Assembly: GCA_950295325.1 (NCBI GenBank)
Contig: OX485804.1
Location: 29,638,001-29,702,000, forward strand
Length of the DNA stretch: 64,000 nt
Direction of reading: 5' to 3'
From: Polytrichum commune
Lineage: Eukaryota > Streptophyta > Polytrichopsida > Polytrichales > Polytrichaceae
The notes under the pieces are model-generated. The model worked only from the letters and a program-made list of their open reading frames with translations. It was not told the origin of the DNA and made no database searches. The stretch's first letter is position 1; each line of letters begins with the position of its first letter. The translations under genes were made by a program, and so were the position numbers. Shown piece after piece: positions 31,460 through 43,036 of this stretch.

Positions 31460-33780
31460 TAGTTTGTAGTCTGGAGGTTTAAACAGTTATGTATAATAAT
31501 AATTTAAATATAATAGTTTCAAATTTATTCATTTAATTTAAAAAAGGTTGCTTTGACATTGGAATTGACTTTAAACACCCCGAATTAGTCTAGTCCAAGT
31601 CATTTGAGATGAATAACCCACAAACATCTAGGGGGTCAAGTTTTTATGCTGGATGGATCATGATTGAGAGGTACCATCCGTATAGCTTCCTTCTTGGTAT
31701 CACAACTTGTGTCATTCTTAATCAACTCACATACTACATGAGCATTAGAAATGGTCTTACTAATCTTGCACGAAACTCATAATATGCAAAACTCCAAGGT
31801 GACAACTATCTTTAGCACCACCACCAGGGGTCAATGTCTTTAGAACTTGGTTTGGAGTTGCTCACACTTATTTAGGAGGCACTATTTTAGGATAGTTTTT
31901 TTGTGTTATAGGCAACCTTAGGAATAATTTGTTGAAATTTTTTCTTCTTCTTAATAGTGAAATTATACATGTAGGGGGTCTACGTAGTGGTCCTTGCTTT
32001 AGACTCATTTAAAAAAAAATTAATTTTAAAACGACATTTGAAAGCATAAACCTTTGGTGATGTAAACACGATTGATATCAATGGATTTTCCTTGTTGCCC
32101 TCTTTCTAAGCATGTTGCTATTCTTTGTGAAAATAACAAATAACCAATTCATTAGAAGCAATTCAAAAAGACTTGTTCGAAATGGAAGAGTTGTCACCCC
32201 ATGTGCAAAGCTCATGCAAAATCCAAAAATACCACGCCAATGTTAGTTATGTGTGATGTAACACCTACATGAGGGTTTTGACCCATAAAAGAATTTACTT
32301 ACGACTCAATCCACCTCCTTCACTTGCCTCTTGGGCAAGAGTTAAATAAAATTTAAAAATTTAAAAAGATTTGCAGCTCATATGAGGTTTTTTTGAAAGG
32401 GAGATTTCTCTACCCATTCAACCGTTACATGTAGGGTCTCTTTACAACATCTAAACATGTGCAGTCATTGTAGGCGGTTGGACGGAATTACCTCCACGTA
32501 AAGGCCCTGTGAGGGTCCATTGGTCCTTTAAGGATTAGTTGTTGAGGTACAAAAGCGGTGATTGCATGGGAGGTCATGTTAGGAGTGTGTATTGTTCCAT
32601 TGGGAAGATATTGGCAACTCATAAATTATTCATAACTTTAATTCAAAGTAACTTTGAGAATAAACAAGTGTGCTTTGTCATCCTAGTAGTTTGATGATCA
32701 AGATATAGTTATATGGCGTAACTCATCTCATTGTGGTATATGCACTAAGATTTTTCAAATATATCTAGTTTTGTGATGTTGTCAACCTGTAAATGTTGCA
32801 AGAGATCGATGTACTATAAAACACAATATTTGTCTTGCATGACTTTTTTCAACTTTCTTCGAGATATTGGATTTCTTTCAAAGCTCAAGTTGGTTTTCTT
32901 TCCAAATGTGTTCAAATTCGGGCTAGGAAAGGTTGTCCAATAAAGTGTCATCTTAGTAGTGAAGTGTAGCCTTTGAATATGGCTATAAAGGATTTGGCTT
33001 TGCCCCATATGATATTACATATTTGTGTATAAATTGAGATGAAATGGAATAACTTGCACTAAACTACATGATGAGGGGTTGTTGTTTGGTAATAAAAGAT
33101 TATATAAATTGGTTGTTAGACAATATTTGGTGAAAACAATGGAAAACATTTTTGGGTATTGCAATTATTTCATTTGCAAGCTTGCTTGGTTTGAATGTTT
33201 TCATGATATGCAATGGTAAAAAATTGGATAAATTGGGGAGGCCAAGGGGGGGGGGGGGTGTTATTGAATGGCTTCCTTTATGGACATCAACCAACACATG
33301 GAGATGTCATCACTAAACTGATGCTAATATTAAATTTTGTGAAGTTCCAAGTTTTTGCAAAGGATCTTCTTTTCCATTTAATGCTTGAGAGGATAACCTT
33401 GTAAAGTCCAATGGCATCTAAATATCCATGGGGGCACATACCTTACCGACAAATAAGGAAGGCCATATATTGTACCTTCACAAAATTTACAATATATTTT
33501 GCAAAAAATAAATTACACACCCTTTGAAATTCACTTTGATTGATTTACTACTAGAGCAATGTTCAAACAATCAATGTGCGTACTAAATAATGATCAAATC
33601 CTTTGAATTACATAAAATCACAACATTCTCTTCCCTTTTGTGTTTACACTCTTATTCTCATCAGTCAATCAAATAAGGTATATTTATTTCTCACATCATT
33701 AATTTACTTTGCCTAGTGGGTGAAGTTTGTTTTGGGTCTCCGCCTGCCATGCAATTATTCCCAATTTCTTATTGACAAAT
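31460..33780. other. Intergenic stretch, nothing recognised
   Basis: No gene is supported. A poly-G run lies near 33246-33258. Short frames show no family features. Confidence 0.35.
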
Positions 33781-33783
33781 GTA

Positions 33784-34990
33784 TTACCACCTATTCTTCT
33801 TGTAATTCAGTTTCCTCCTCCTCGTTGGTACCTCCCTTGTTCGTATATAAAGATAACCCTCCAATTTATAAGTCATTATCGCTGCTATGACCTTCAAATT
33901 ATTTGTGTATATGTAATCAAATACTCCAACCCCAGTGACAAAATTAAAATGATTTGTTGTTCCTTCTGTTTCCATATGTTGGTTAATGATAGTATCATCA
34001 CTATCGGCTTCACTACTTTGTTGTGTTAAAACTTGAACATGCTCTCCTTCCTCATCATTCAAGTACCTCAAGTCTTGTTCAATTGTGGGTTCAGCTTCAA
34101 TGTCCTCTTATCCCCCCCCCCGGAACCCCCCAATTACACGCCTCCCCTTGCCCTCAATGTCCATAACCCAACTCCATATTGGGTTCACTGGGTTCTCAAA
34201 ACAAATACTTATCCTATAAATCTGGGGCTCATCCATGGCTCCTCATTGTCTCGGGGAGGACACTTCGGAAAATTAGTAAACATGGTGCGTTAAAATATAG
34301 GGTGTATTTTATTCATGAGCAATAAAATTTAGAAAAATTTAGATGTAATATAGGATGCTTAAAATTCAAGTAAGGAATAATTAGAGAATATATCAAGAAT
34401 ATACCTGAGAATATTTGAGAATATACCTCAGATATTCCAATTATGTGATAGCCTTATTGAAATACCCCTTTAACGCACGTGTTCACACAAAGTATAGTGA
34501 AGTGTCCCCCCCGAGCTCATTGTGCTTCATGATGGTCTTTATCTTCACAAAGCCACATTCATCTTCCACTTGTGTCACATCATTATGCTCCCCTGTAGTT
34601 TTTTGGTACCAATCACCTTTAAATAATACCACCTTAATATAAAAGTCATATTCTATTTCTACAATCTCTTCCAAAATGCCATAATTCTTGAGCCTTAATT
34701 GCCATGGATTTTTGTCACTTTTGTTGGCAATGCTATCAATGTATGATGCGTTTGATATCCTTTAATTGATGTGATTGGTGCCCATTCATTTGCAATCTTG
34801 ATTCAAAATTGACATCCCTTATGCCAACACGATTTGAAAAAACATTGCACCTAAACGAGGCCCTCTAGAATATTCTCTCTCAGTTTGTGGAACATTCTCC
34901 CCCTCCCCCCAATTTAATGCATCATGTATAGCTTTTAACACCCACTCCTCATAAGTTTGTAGCATTTTTATTTTCCTTTTTTTTGACCTC
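33784..34990 (-). pseudogene. CACTA/En-Spm transposase relic (TNP2-like C-terminal region)
   Basis: On the minus strand, 34483-34674 encodes IVEIEYDFYIKVVLFKGDWY followed by ECGFVKIKT, resembling the DUF4216 domain near the C-terminus of TNP2-type CACTA transposases (typically ...KVVLFKCDW...). Further along the same strand, 33784-34090 gives an acidic tail (DLRYLNDEEGEH, then SSEADSDD). Upstream (to about 34990) are fragments such as VGVRDVNFESRL. The frames are not continuous, and a poly-C run lies near 34110. It is a dead fragment. No CACTA ends were located around it, so it is not shown to be the source of the element at 10789-12022. Confidence 0.5.
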
Positions 34991-34999
34991 CAAGGGCTC

Positions 35000-37076
35000 T
35001 TGCTATTTCATTGTATCTCACCATCCATGTGTACATGGATTGTTTAGTAACACATACGTCTTTACCTAAAACCCAAACCAATGTTCGGGGAGAACCAACG
35101 GTTCTTTACAAATGAACCGATTGGTTTTGGACAAAAAATCGGATATGGAAGAGAGTAGTCGGATGGGCATCCAATCCATCAAGGGAGGGAACCGGATATT
35201 GACGGGTATTCATTTTGAATTGCCGGATAATGTACGGTTTCAATGTGTAAGTCTCTGGATATTAACCGTCCCCCCGAGGGTATCGGCGGATACCGGCCGA
35301 CCACAAAGGGTATGTGCTGGATCCTGGCCGGGTATGTGGAGGGTCATGTCGGACCCCGCTGTATATGGGGAGGGTCATGAGGGAGATAGGGGTCCCCTCC
35401 CCCCGCCATTTCTCCACTCACTTTTCACTCTCCTTCTCCTCCCCTTGGCCCTTCTCCTTCTTTTGGCCCTTCTCCTTTTGGCCCTTGCTTTGGCCCTCCC
35501 CCACTGCCCCAACCTCATATGTGAGCACTTAGGGGCACTTCTGTAGCTCGGCTTCGTCATCTTCGAGAGAAAATTGATGACTTGGCATCAATGCTCTTAA
35601 TCAAAATGAAGGGTTGTGTAGGCTTGAAAATGTAAAGGTGTTGGGTATTAGCTGGAAAGAAACATTAGAGGCGGTGGGCAACATGATCTTTTGGACTAGA
35701 GTCAACTCATGTAGATGTCAAGGCTTAAAAGACATTCTTGAGGTGTTGAGATTATTTAACCTCCTTATATATTTTTAACATTTAAATGGGTGTAAAGGCT
35801 CAAAGGAGATTTAAGGGACGTTGTGGAACTCAACTTCCTTGACCTTCTTGGAATTAATTAGTTGGAATGGCCTAGATACCATACCTGAGGATTAATTTGA
35901 CATCCTAGAACTTGCTTGAGTAACTAGTTGTAAAATGTGGAAGGAGATATTGGAGGTTGGATACCTTGACCTTCTCGTCCCCCCCCCCCTTCCCAATATA
36001 TTGGTATATAGGCTTAAAAGAGAGATTCCATAGGCCTCTTGTAGGTTAATGCATCATGTATGTCCTTTATTATTGGATCCGGAATCTGGTGGATGTAAGG
36101 ATATTGTGGTGGTATTGAACACAATCAAAATTTGATTCAGAAAAATTGCAACATCTTTGAGTTTTATGTAAGTGAAAGTAGATTTGCTTTGCAAGATTTT
36201 TTAAATGCAAATGTGTGTATTGTAGAGGGGGTCAATAAAGGCACTTTGCGTAGCCATATGAAGACAAGTCAGGTTTTACTAAATGGATGTTGATTGTGCA
36301 TTCAATACATACATTCCATGTAACTCTCAAGTCCTTCATGGTCTACCCACAAAACTTTGCAAAGTATTTGCATGTCTCATCTATTCATCAACAAAACAGA
36401 GCAATAAACATTGCCTCACGCCTTCTCACAACTCTCCACTCCATCATTGGAGCTATCTACATGCAAATAATGTTTAAAAGTACAAAAGAACATTCCTTCG
36501 GAGATACTTCCATTCATGCGAGTGCTCTATGCGATCTGGCATCCTCTCATTTAAAGAGAGAAATTTTATATATAGAAAGTAACAGAATTTTAATGGTGAT
36601 AAAATTTGGATAGAAACATAACATTGTAAAGTCTCATGCTCCCCCACCCTATGCATGAGAATGATACAACCAAAGGCTAACAATGAACATGTTGTGATTA
36701 TCCACAAACAACGGCCTAAGTCTTAGTGTTGTGGCAAGGTCCTCATACACCATGACATCTCTTTCATTCGGAAGAGGTGAGGCAACATGAGACTTAGCAA
36801 TGTTATGAAGTTGCCAAAAAGTTTCAGTCATTAGGCAATTGTGAGTGAAAACCTTTAGTCTAATTGTGTGTTGGGCTTGATCTTATTTGTTTTTAGAAAC
36901 CAAGATTTGGTGTAGGTACATATCCAATGTTGCAGTTTCAAAGTGGCTTCATCTAATGTTGCAACATGAGTGGTATCACAAAGTGATATCTATCTATGTA
37001 TCTATCTATATGGGATGTTTTGATCACTACAAAACTTTCATTTTTCTTATGCATGTTAGTTTGTAGTTGTATGCTT
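35000..37076. other. Intergenic stretch with C/T-rich block
   Basis: No gene is supported. A GC-rich, CT-rich low-complexity segment lies at about 35270-35560 and produces spurious Leu/Ala- and Arg-rich ORFs. Poly-C occurs near 35978-35988 and a GATA/TCTA-like run near 36985-37010. Confidence 0.4.
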
Positions 37077-37078
37077 GA

Positions 37079-37455
37079 GGTAAGTGGGTGCATTTGGTTA
37101 TTTTTCTTAATTGGACACTTATATTTAATTGATATGTGGTTAAGAGAGGGTCTAAGAACAAACACCATAGAGACATGTTTGAAAGAGATTGGACTACGTC
37201 TTCAAATATTATTGACTACTCCACACTCAATAATGAACACGATTGGGAGAACTTATGTATTCAATTAAGAAATCAACAAACATGCATTTCTAATAGCCAT
37301 AACGAAAATAAGGATGGTCCAATTTTCAATCCGACTTTTGCGTATGCTTCATTTTAGATTTGCTAATGCAACACATGAAGTGCTGTTGTGTAAATCTCAC
37401 TGGTAGAAGTTGGAGGAGATGAACACTGAACCGAATAACACCCACATATCTTAGG
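37079..37455 (+). mobile_element. MITE family copy 2
   Basis: The left end reads TAAGTGGGTGCATTTGGTTA (37081). The right end, CGAATAACACCCACATATCT, is its imperfect inverse. The body matches copies 1 and 3 (CACCATAGAGACATG, GGGAGAACTTATGTATTCAA, ATTTTCAATCCGACTTTTGC). It is about 375 bp and non-coding. Confidence 0.65.
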
Positions 37456-38986
37456 GTGCGCTTCTTCTCAGAAACATATCGATTGTGGGTTTTGTGCCGA
37501 TAATGGCCTGGTACAGGAAGATAGATTAGGCTTTAAGAATTACTTCCAACAATTTGGTATACTAAGAATCTTAGAACAAAGTAGCATTTGCATGAGCACA
37601 TTAGCGAGTTCAAATTCAAATTCTGAACATAAGCATAGAGCATACAATTTCTGGAACCTAGTAGGTGAACATCTCTCAATTAAATTCATGAAATGTTACT
37701 ATAGATTTTTCAGATAAGTCCATTTCAAACTTGAATAGACATTTCAGATAAGTACATGTGCGTTACAAAGGCTGGGGAAGACTAATCTTTGAATAAGGCA
37801 TGTCTTGTATCTACCTTTACAATCTGAATTCTAATGGTGTCTTTGCGGACCTTTTGTGATAGCAGAATCGACCCTAGACGTAAAGTGAGCCAACGTACAA
37901 AAACGTGGTGCTCATCTCATGACCTTTCTTGGTCAACTTCGTGCAAGAAGACTGCCAGAGAGACTGATATTACCAAGTACAAAAGCATGTCCTGAGGGTG
38001 CTTTCTGGTTAAGCTCATCTCTTTTGAAGCCGAAATTCCATGTGAGATTTGATTGGGTCTCGATCAATGTAAGACTGCCACATTGCAAAATCCAATGGAA
38101 AACTAATTTTATAGTCAAGAGTTGACTGTACGATTGCTGAAGCAAAGAGTCGTGATCTTGAGACCATCGTCTGCGTGTACCGTTCAAAGTAAGTGCAGGT
38201 GGCTCTGTGATTCCTTCTCGTCAGGACAGGGTTGTCCCTATACATAAGTGCCAAGTAATCAAAGATTCATCAACACCTGTTGAAATTCCGCCAACGTTGT
38301 AATGAGTTAAAAACATGCCGAGCTTGCGCTGGGAGGTATACAAATGTAATTAATCTTTAGTTTGATAATAAATCAGATATTCGTATGAGCTCCGAAATTA
38401 TGAGAAAAGTGGCAATGACGTCAAGTACCCATCTCGTACTAATCGTGTGTCATATGTGCCCTGAGAAGTGGGCTAGTCGGAAAAAATAACCATTTAAGAC
38501 CCATATACCTGAGGCTATTATCCTCCAGCTCCCATGCCCTGCCAGCCACTGCAGCACTGACAGACAATCAGCAGAAATAATCATGAACTTCAGACTTGAT
38601 CCCTCACTCGGGAGCTAAGAACTAAGTTTACAAGTTGTGCGGGGTCCCCTTCTCAACTAGTACACGAGTGGCTGTCATCGGAGTCGAATTTATTAGGACA
38701 CAGTTTGTTGTCTCATTCACGAATTCTATTGCGGTATTTCTCCAAGATTCTATCATTCGAGATTTAGAGCGAGGGAGAGGTTGTCAGATTCCTTGCAGCA
38801 TGGTCTCAGACATTGCAGTAGATAAAGCCTCATAGCCTTGAAGCTGACCAGTGTGGGACGAGGGTCGAAAAAGTGCCAAAGATACAGAATTGAAGCAGAC
38901 CGAGTGCTGGGGAGCAATTCAATTGGAAAGTATGTAGCATCATCACATCTTGTTCTCCGCTCAGGTAACTGGCCACACAACTTAAT
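37456..38986. other. Unrecognised DNA between two inverted MITE copies
   Basis: No gene is supported. GACCCATATACCTGAGG near 38499-38515 is a further match to the MITE terminus (compare 26003-26020 inverted). Copies 2 and 3 flank this 1.5 kb in opposite orientation. Confidence 0.4.
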
Positions 38987-39337
38987 TAAGATAAGTGGGT
39001 GTTATTTGGTTCATTTTTCATGTTCAATTCGATTTGTGCAATGAGGCTTGTGTTGCATTAGCAAATCTACAATGAAGCATCAACAAAAATTGGACCTCTT
39101 GTGATTTAGTTATGGTTAGCATGTTTCTTGATTTCTTGAAAACATGAAATCATAGGTCTTCCTATTTGTGTTCCACGATTGAGTGTGGAGTATTTAAAAC
39201 AATTTGAAGATGTAGTCCAATCTCTTTTAAACACATGTCTTTATGATGTTTGTTCTTCGATCCTCTCTGAATCACTCACCCATAAAGTATGAGTGTCTGA
39301 TTAAGAAAAGTAACCGATTAACACCTGCATATCTTAA
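38987..39337 (-). mobile_element. MITE family copy 3, inverted relative to copies 1 and 2
   Basis: It begins AAGATAAGTGGGTGTTATTT and ends AACACCTGCATATCTTAAAG, which are imperfect inverses of each other. Read on the minus strand, the interior matches copy 2 through AAACATCATAAAGACATG and AGAGATTGGACTACATCTTC. Length is about 350 bp. Confidence 0.65.
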
Positions 39338-40526
39338 AGTCTTTGTTTCGACCTGCGAATGTGAGAGTTTAGATAGAGAATATTACGGATCTAATGAATT
39401 GAAAATGAGAGAAATTCTGAGAGTTTTCCAGCCAGGATTTTCCATTTCATCCGTTCTGTGTCATCATGAATTCCATCACACTCATTCGTGTAAGTATATA
39501 TCTATGTCTACATCTCTACATATATATTTAGAAGGTGTAATTGTTTCATGTTTCATGGAACTCAATTAACTAGAGTTCCATACCAGAGATTTATCGTGTG
39601 GACGGAACAAACAGAAACAGTGGAACTAAAGAGAACTATATTAAAACATGGCATGGGGAATACAAAGAACTAATAGAGGAGATCGTCTACAGGTTGCTGG
39701 TGTTGGGTCTTTGCTCAATCTCTTTAGGAACTCATGGAGGGGTGATTCATGGGTAGAACAATAGACATTGACTGCAGGCTCAAGGTAGTGTTGTAATGGG
39801 GCAATTCTTCATCAAAGTAGTCTTTGAGATTTCTTGACGAAGTGATTTCTTGCGCAGCCTAAGATACGGATTGAATTTGTTGTGACGAGAAATTTATATG
39901 CTCATAGTGGGTACCATCCTAGAGAAGAGGACCTGTAGCACTCCATGGAGTGTCTTAGGAGTCCTGTTTCTTTTGGAGTGCTGGATGTCTCTACACACTC
40001 AAAATGTAGTGAAATATTTAGTGACAAAAAATTTATATGGTGATAAAGGAATCCATCTTTTAGTGTTCAATATCTTAGTTGGTTTGTGTAAATCCAAGTA
40101 AATTGAAGCTATGGAGCTTTGTTTTTGAGCAGGAATGTGTGAACATACTGACAAATCAAGTGGCATATGCATCAGTAGAACAACTTCAGATTCTATATAG
40201 GTATAGTTCCAAGATTCTCTCTTGAAGTTTTTGTTGTGCTTGTTCTTTGGTGGGAGTGTGAAGTTGACCATTTGTTGCCAATGTGTTGTTTCTTCTGCAA
40301 TCCGGTAAACTTGCGTAGCGATGATTCTCATGGAAATGTAATTTATTGTCAATTTGTATAAGTGATTCTATGAGTCTAGGTACTGATGAGATTTGATGTT
40401 GTTTTCGCCATCTAAATGCTTATTGTTCTTACATAAATTGCAGTAGTAGAATCCACATTGAGGGAAGTGCCAACTTAATTAGTTGGGAGGTATTCAATTC
40501 CTCTCTTCCTCAACAAGTCGGCAACA

Positions 40527-41828
40527 ATGGCAGGTGGAGCTCCAGTTGGGAACATTTCAGCTACTAATATTCCAACAGGCAGAAAGGCTTTGTACCCACT
40601 CATTCTTGTCACGCTACTTTTCTTCATATGGGGTTTTGCATATGGATTGCTTGATGTTCTGAACAAGCACTTCCAAGACGTCCTCCATTTGAGCAAACTT
40701 CAGAGTACTGGTCTCCAAGTGGCCTACTTTGGTGCATATATCGTCTTTCCTCCAATTGTTGGCCAACCTATTGTACGGAGATTTGGATATAAGGTCTCAA
40801 TCTTAGTTGGTCTTGGACTTTACACTACTGGAGCGTTACTTTTTTGGCCCTGTGCGACTTACGAGAGTTTTCTAGGTTTCGTTGGCGCAACTTTCGTCAT
40901 TGCGTGTGGATTGTCAAGTCTCGAAGTTGCGGCAAATACATATGTTACAGTTTTGGGCAGTCCTACAACATCTTCATTCAGATTGAATTTTTCTCAGTCA
41001 TTTAATGGGTTGGGTAGTTTCGCCGGGCCTTTGATCGCATCCAAGTATTTCTTTTCTTCTGGAAATGAGAATAATCTTTCTTCGGTGAGATTTGTCTACC
41101 TCGGTATAGCTTGTGGAGTTTTCGTCATTGCGATTGGATTTTTCTTCGCCAATCTACCAGAGATTACAGATGACATGATGTCCGAAGAATCGAATGTTCC
41201 CACAAAGCCATTGTTGAGACAAAGACATTTCCTAGGTGGAGTGTTGGCGCAATGGTTGTATGTTGCTTCACAAGTTACAGTAGCTACATTCTTCATCAAC
41301 TTGGTGAATGAGGATGGGGTCAAGAATAGTTCAAAGGCCTCTCAACTACTCTCCTATTCATTGCTCCTCTTCACCGCCGGTCGATTCACCTCAACGTTCT
41401 TGATGAGATTCTTCCAGCCCAGGCACATTATGGGTGTTTTTGCCATTCTTTGTACTCTTCTCTGCGCATTAACTGTTGGGCTTCATGGAGTAGGAGGAGT
41501 AGTATGTGTTATGATGCTTTTTTTCTTTGAGTCATGTCAATATCCGACAATCTTCACACTAGCTCTTCAAGATCTAGGAGGAAATACCAAGAAAGGGGGA
41601 GCTTTTGTTGTGATGGGTGTTGGTGGCGGTGCCATTTTCCCTCCTATTGAAGGAGCGATTGCTGATCGTCACGGTACAAGGATCGGCCAAATCATTCCAA
41701 CGATTGGATACTCATACCTCATCTTCTATGCTTTCTTCCTTGCCAAAGCACCAACTCCAAAGGTCGACATTGAGACCGATCAAAATGGAGGCAAAGTGGA
41801 GAAGGCTAGTCAGGCGGTTGAGCTTTGA
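40527..41828 (+). CDS. FucP-like major facilitator transporter (433 aa, single exon)
   Basis: The intact frame encodes about 12 hydrophobic segments. Segment 1, FFIWGFAYGLLDVLNKHFQ, contains Asp43, and segment 4, GLSSLEVAANTYVTVLG, contains Glu133. These fall where E. coli FucP has Asp46 and Glu135, the proton/sugar-coupling pair. Other family blocks are QVAYFGAYIVFPPIVGQPIV, NFSQSFNGLGSFAGPLI, GGVLAQWLYVASQVTVATFF, and FESCQYPTIFTLALQDLG near the C-terminus. The family carries L-fucose or related sugars with protons; substrate here is inferred only. The start at 40527 gives a short soluble N-terminus before segment 1. A probable 5'UTR intron acceptor (AAATTGCAG) lies near 40443. The lack of coding introns and the likeness to fungal/bacterial FucP proteins rather than common plant sugar carriers suggest horizontal acquisition in the lineage. 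Confidence 0.85.
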   Translation: MAGGAPVGNISATNIPTGRKALYPLILVTLLFFIWGFAYGLLDVLNKHFQDVLHLSKLQSTGLQVAYFGAYIVFPPIVGQPIVRRFGYKVSILVGLGLYTTGALLFWPCATYESFLGFVGATFVIACGLSSLEVAANTYVTVLGSPTTSSFRLNFSQSFNGLGSFAGPLIASKYFFSSGNENNLSSVRFVYLGIACGVFVIAIGFFFANLPEITDDMMSEESNVPTKPLLRQRHFLGGVLAQWLYVASQVTVATFFINLVNEDGVKNSSKASQLLSYSLLLFTAGRFTSTFLMRFFQPRHIMGVFAILCTLLCALTVGLHGVGGVVCVMMLFFFESCQYPTIFTLALQDLGGNTKKGGAFVVMGVGGGAIFPPIEGAIADRHGTRIGQIIPTIGYSYLIFYAFFLAKAPTPKVDIETDQNGGKVEKASQAVEL

Positions 41829-42247
41829 CTTATGCAACTCTGTGAATGGATCCACAGTTGGATTGTACTAAACTATCACAGTCTGGAGTTAGATCAAGCA
41901 ATGACAGCGCACGAGTCGTCGTACAACTTGCCATATCCCAAAATTTATTGGTGAGTATATACATACAATGTCAACCATATGGCAATAATAGGCATGTATT
42001 ATAGGTAGCCATTGTATAAACTATGATTTACAATCATCATTCTAACAATTTCAATCCACCAGAGCAAAAAAATTGTTTCGTTCATTGAATGGAGCGAGCT
42101 TCTTAAGATTGAAGTCTTATGTTGTTTGTATCTTGCTTGATCTTTACACAAATGAAGTAAATGACTACTGTAGTTTACATTATAGCTCCATTTCAAATCT
42201 TTCCAACAAGTTATCATTCATAGATTTTGCTGGTGATCACCCAAAAT

Positions 42248-42381
42248 TCCTCCACATTGTTATGGCCTACACATATGTTTGACTAGCTAGAATTTTGAAG
42301 GTTTAAGACTTCCTCCACATTGCTATGGCCTACACATATGTTTGACTAGCTAGAATTTTGAAGGTTTAAGACTTCCTCCAC
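42248..42381. repeat. 63-bp tandem duplication 3' of the transporter gene
   Basis: A near-identical 63-bp unit occurs at 42248-42310 and 42311-42373, with the start of a third copy at 42374-42381. It begins TCCTCCACATTG and contains CTAGCTAGAATTTTGAAGG. The near-identity indicates a recent duplication. Confidence 0.9.
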
Positions 42382-43036
42382 TAGTATATCAGAAGTTTAT
42401 ATCAGATTCAAGAGGTTTTCTCTCTGCACACAGGACCTAGTAGGGTACATAACAGACTTAAAATTAATGTACTGGTGTGCCCTTGATATCCTTGCCAAAG
42501 AGATCGTACCATTCAGCATGACTTCGCAGTTGGGTGTTTTTTTCCAGCTTTGTTGGCACATCGACCTCCTTGTTAGATTCCTTAACCCCAGCTTAGACAG
42601 GGAGTACTTATTCAGAAGTCTCACAAGTGGATTAAAGACACAGGAATCCTGGAAGAACACATTGTGTTCATCTCTGGTCTCTAGACAGTACATTGGTGCT
42701 TGCATTCTACCCCTAACATTTCTACCCTCCCCCCTCTATCCTCAGACTACTTGCGTGAGTGTTGCAAAACTCTGGTTGTAAGACAGACTGTTCTCACAGT
42801 TCAATAATCTGATGATAGCTCGAGTACAACCTACTAGAGATGTGGAAAGTCATCTTCTTTGTGAAACGTAACTCTTTATTGATGGAATTAGAGGAGTGTG
42901 TTTCACCCCTGCAAATGACAGAAGCGCCCTTTCAAAAATATGGTACAAGCCACGCCCTGGTGAATTCCAGAACAGGGAGGTTACAGCAAGAAGTTTTGTG
43001 GACATTTAATTGCAATGAGCTCCTCTTTGATGCATG

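Noticed and set aside
33727-34029. 100-aa plus-strand ORF
   Set aside because: Antisense to the CACTA transposase relic and without family features.
35112-35560. 144-aa plus-strand ORF and a 61-aa antisense ORF
   Set aside because: Driven by a CT-rich low-complexity block with Leu/Ala or Arg/Lys repeats, and no family resemblance.
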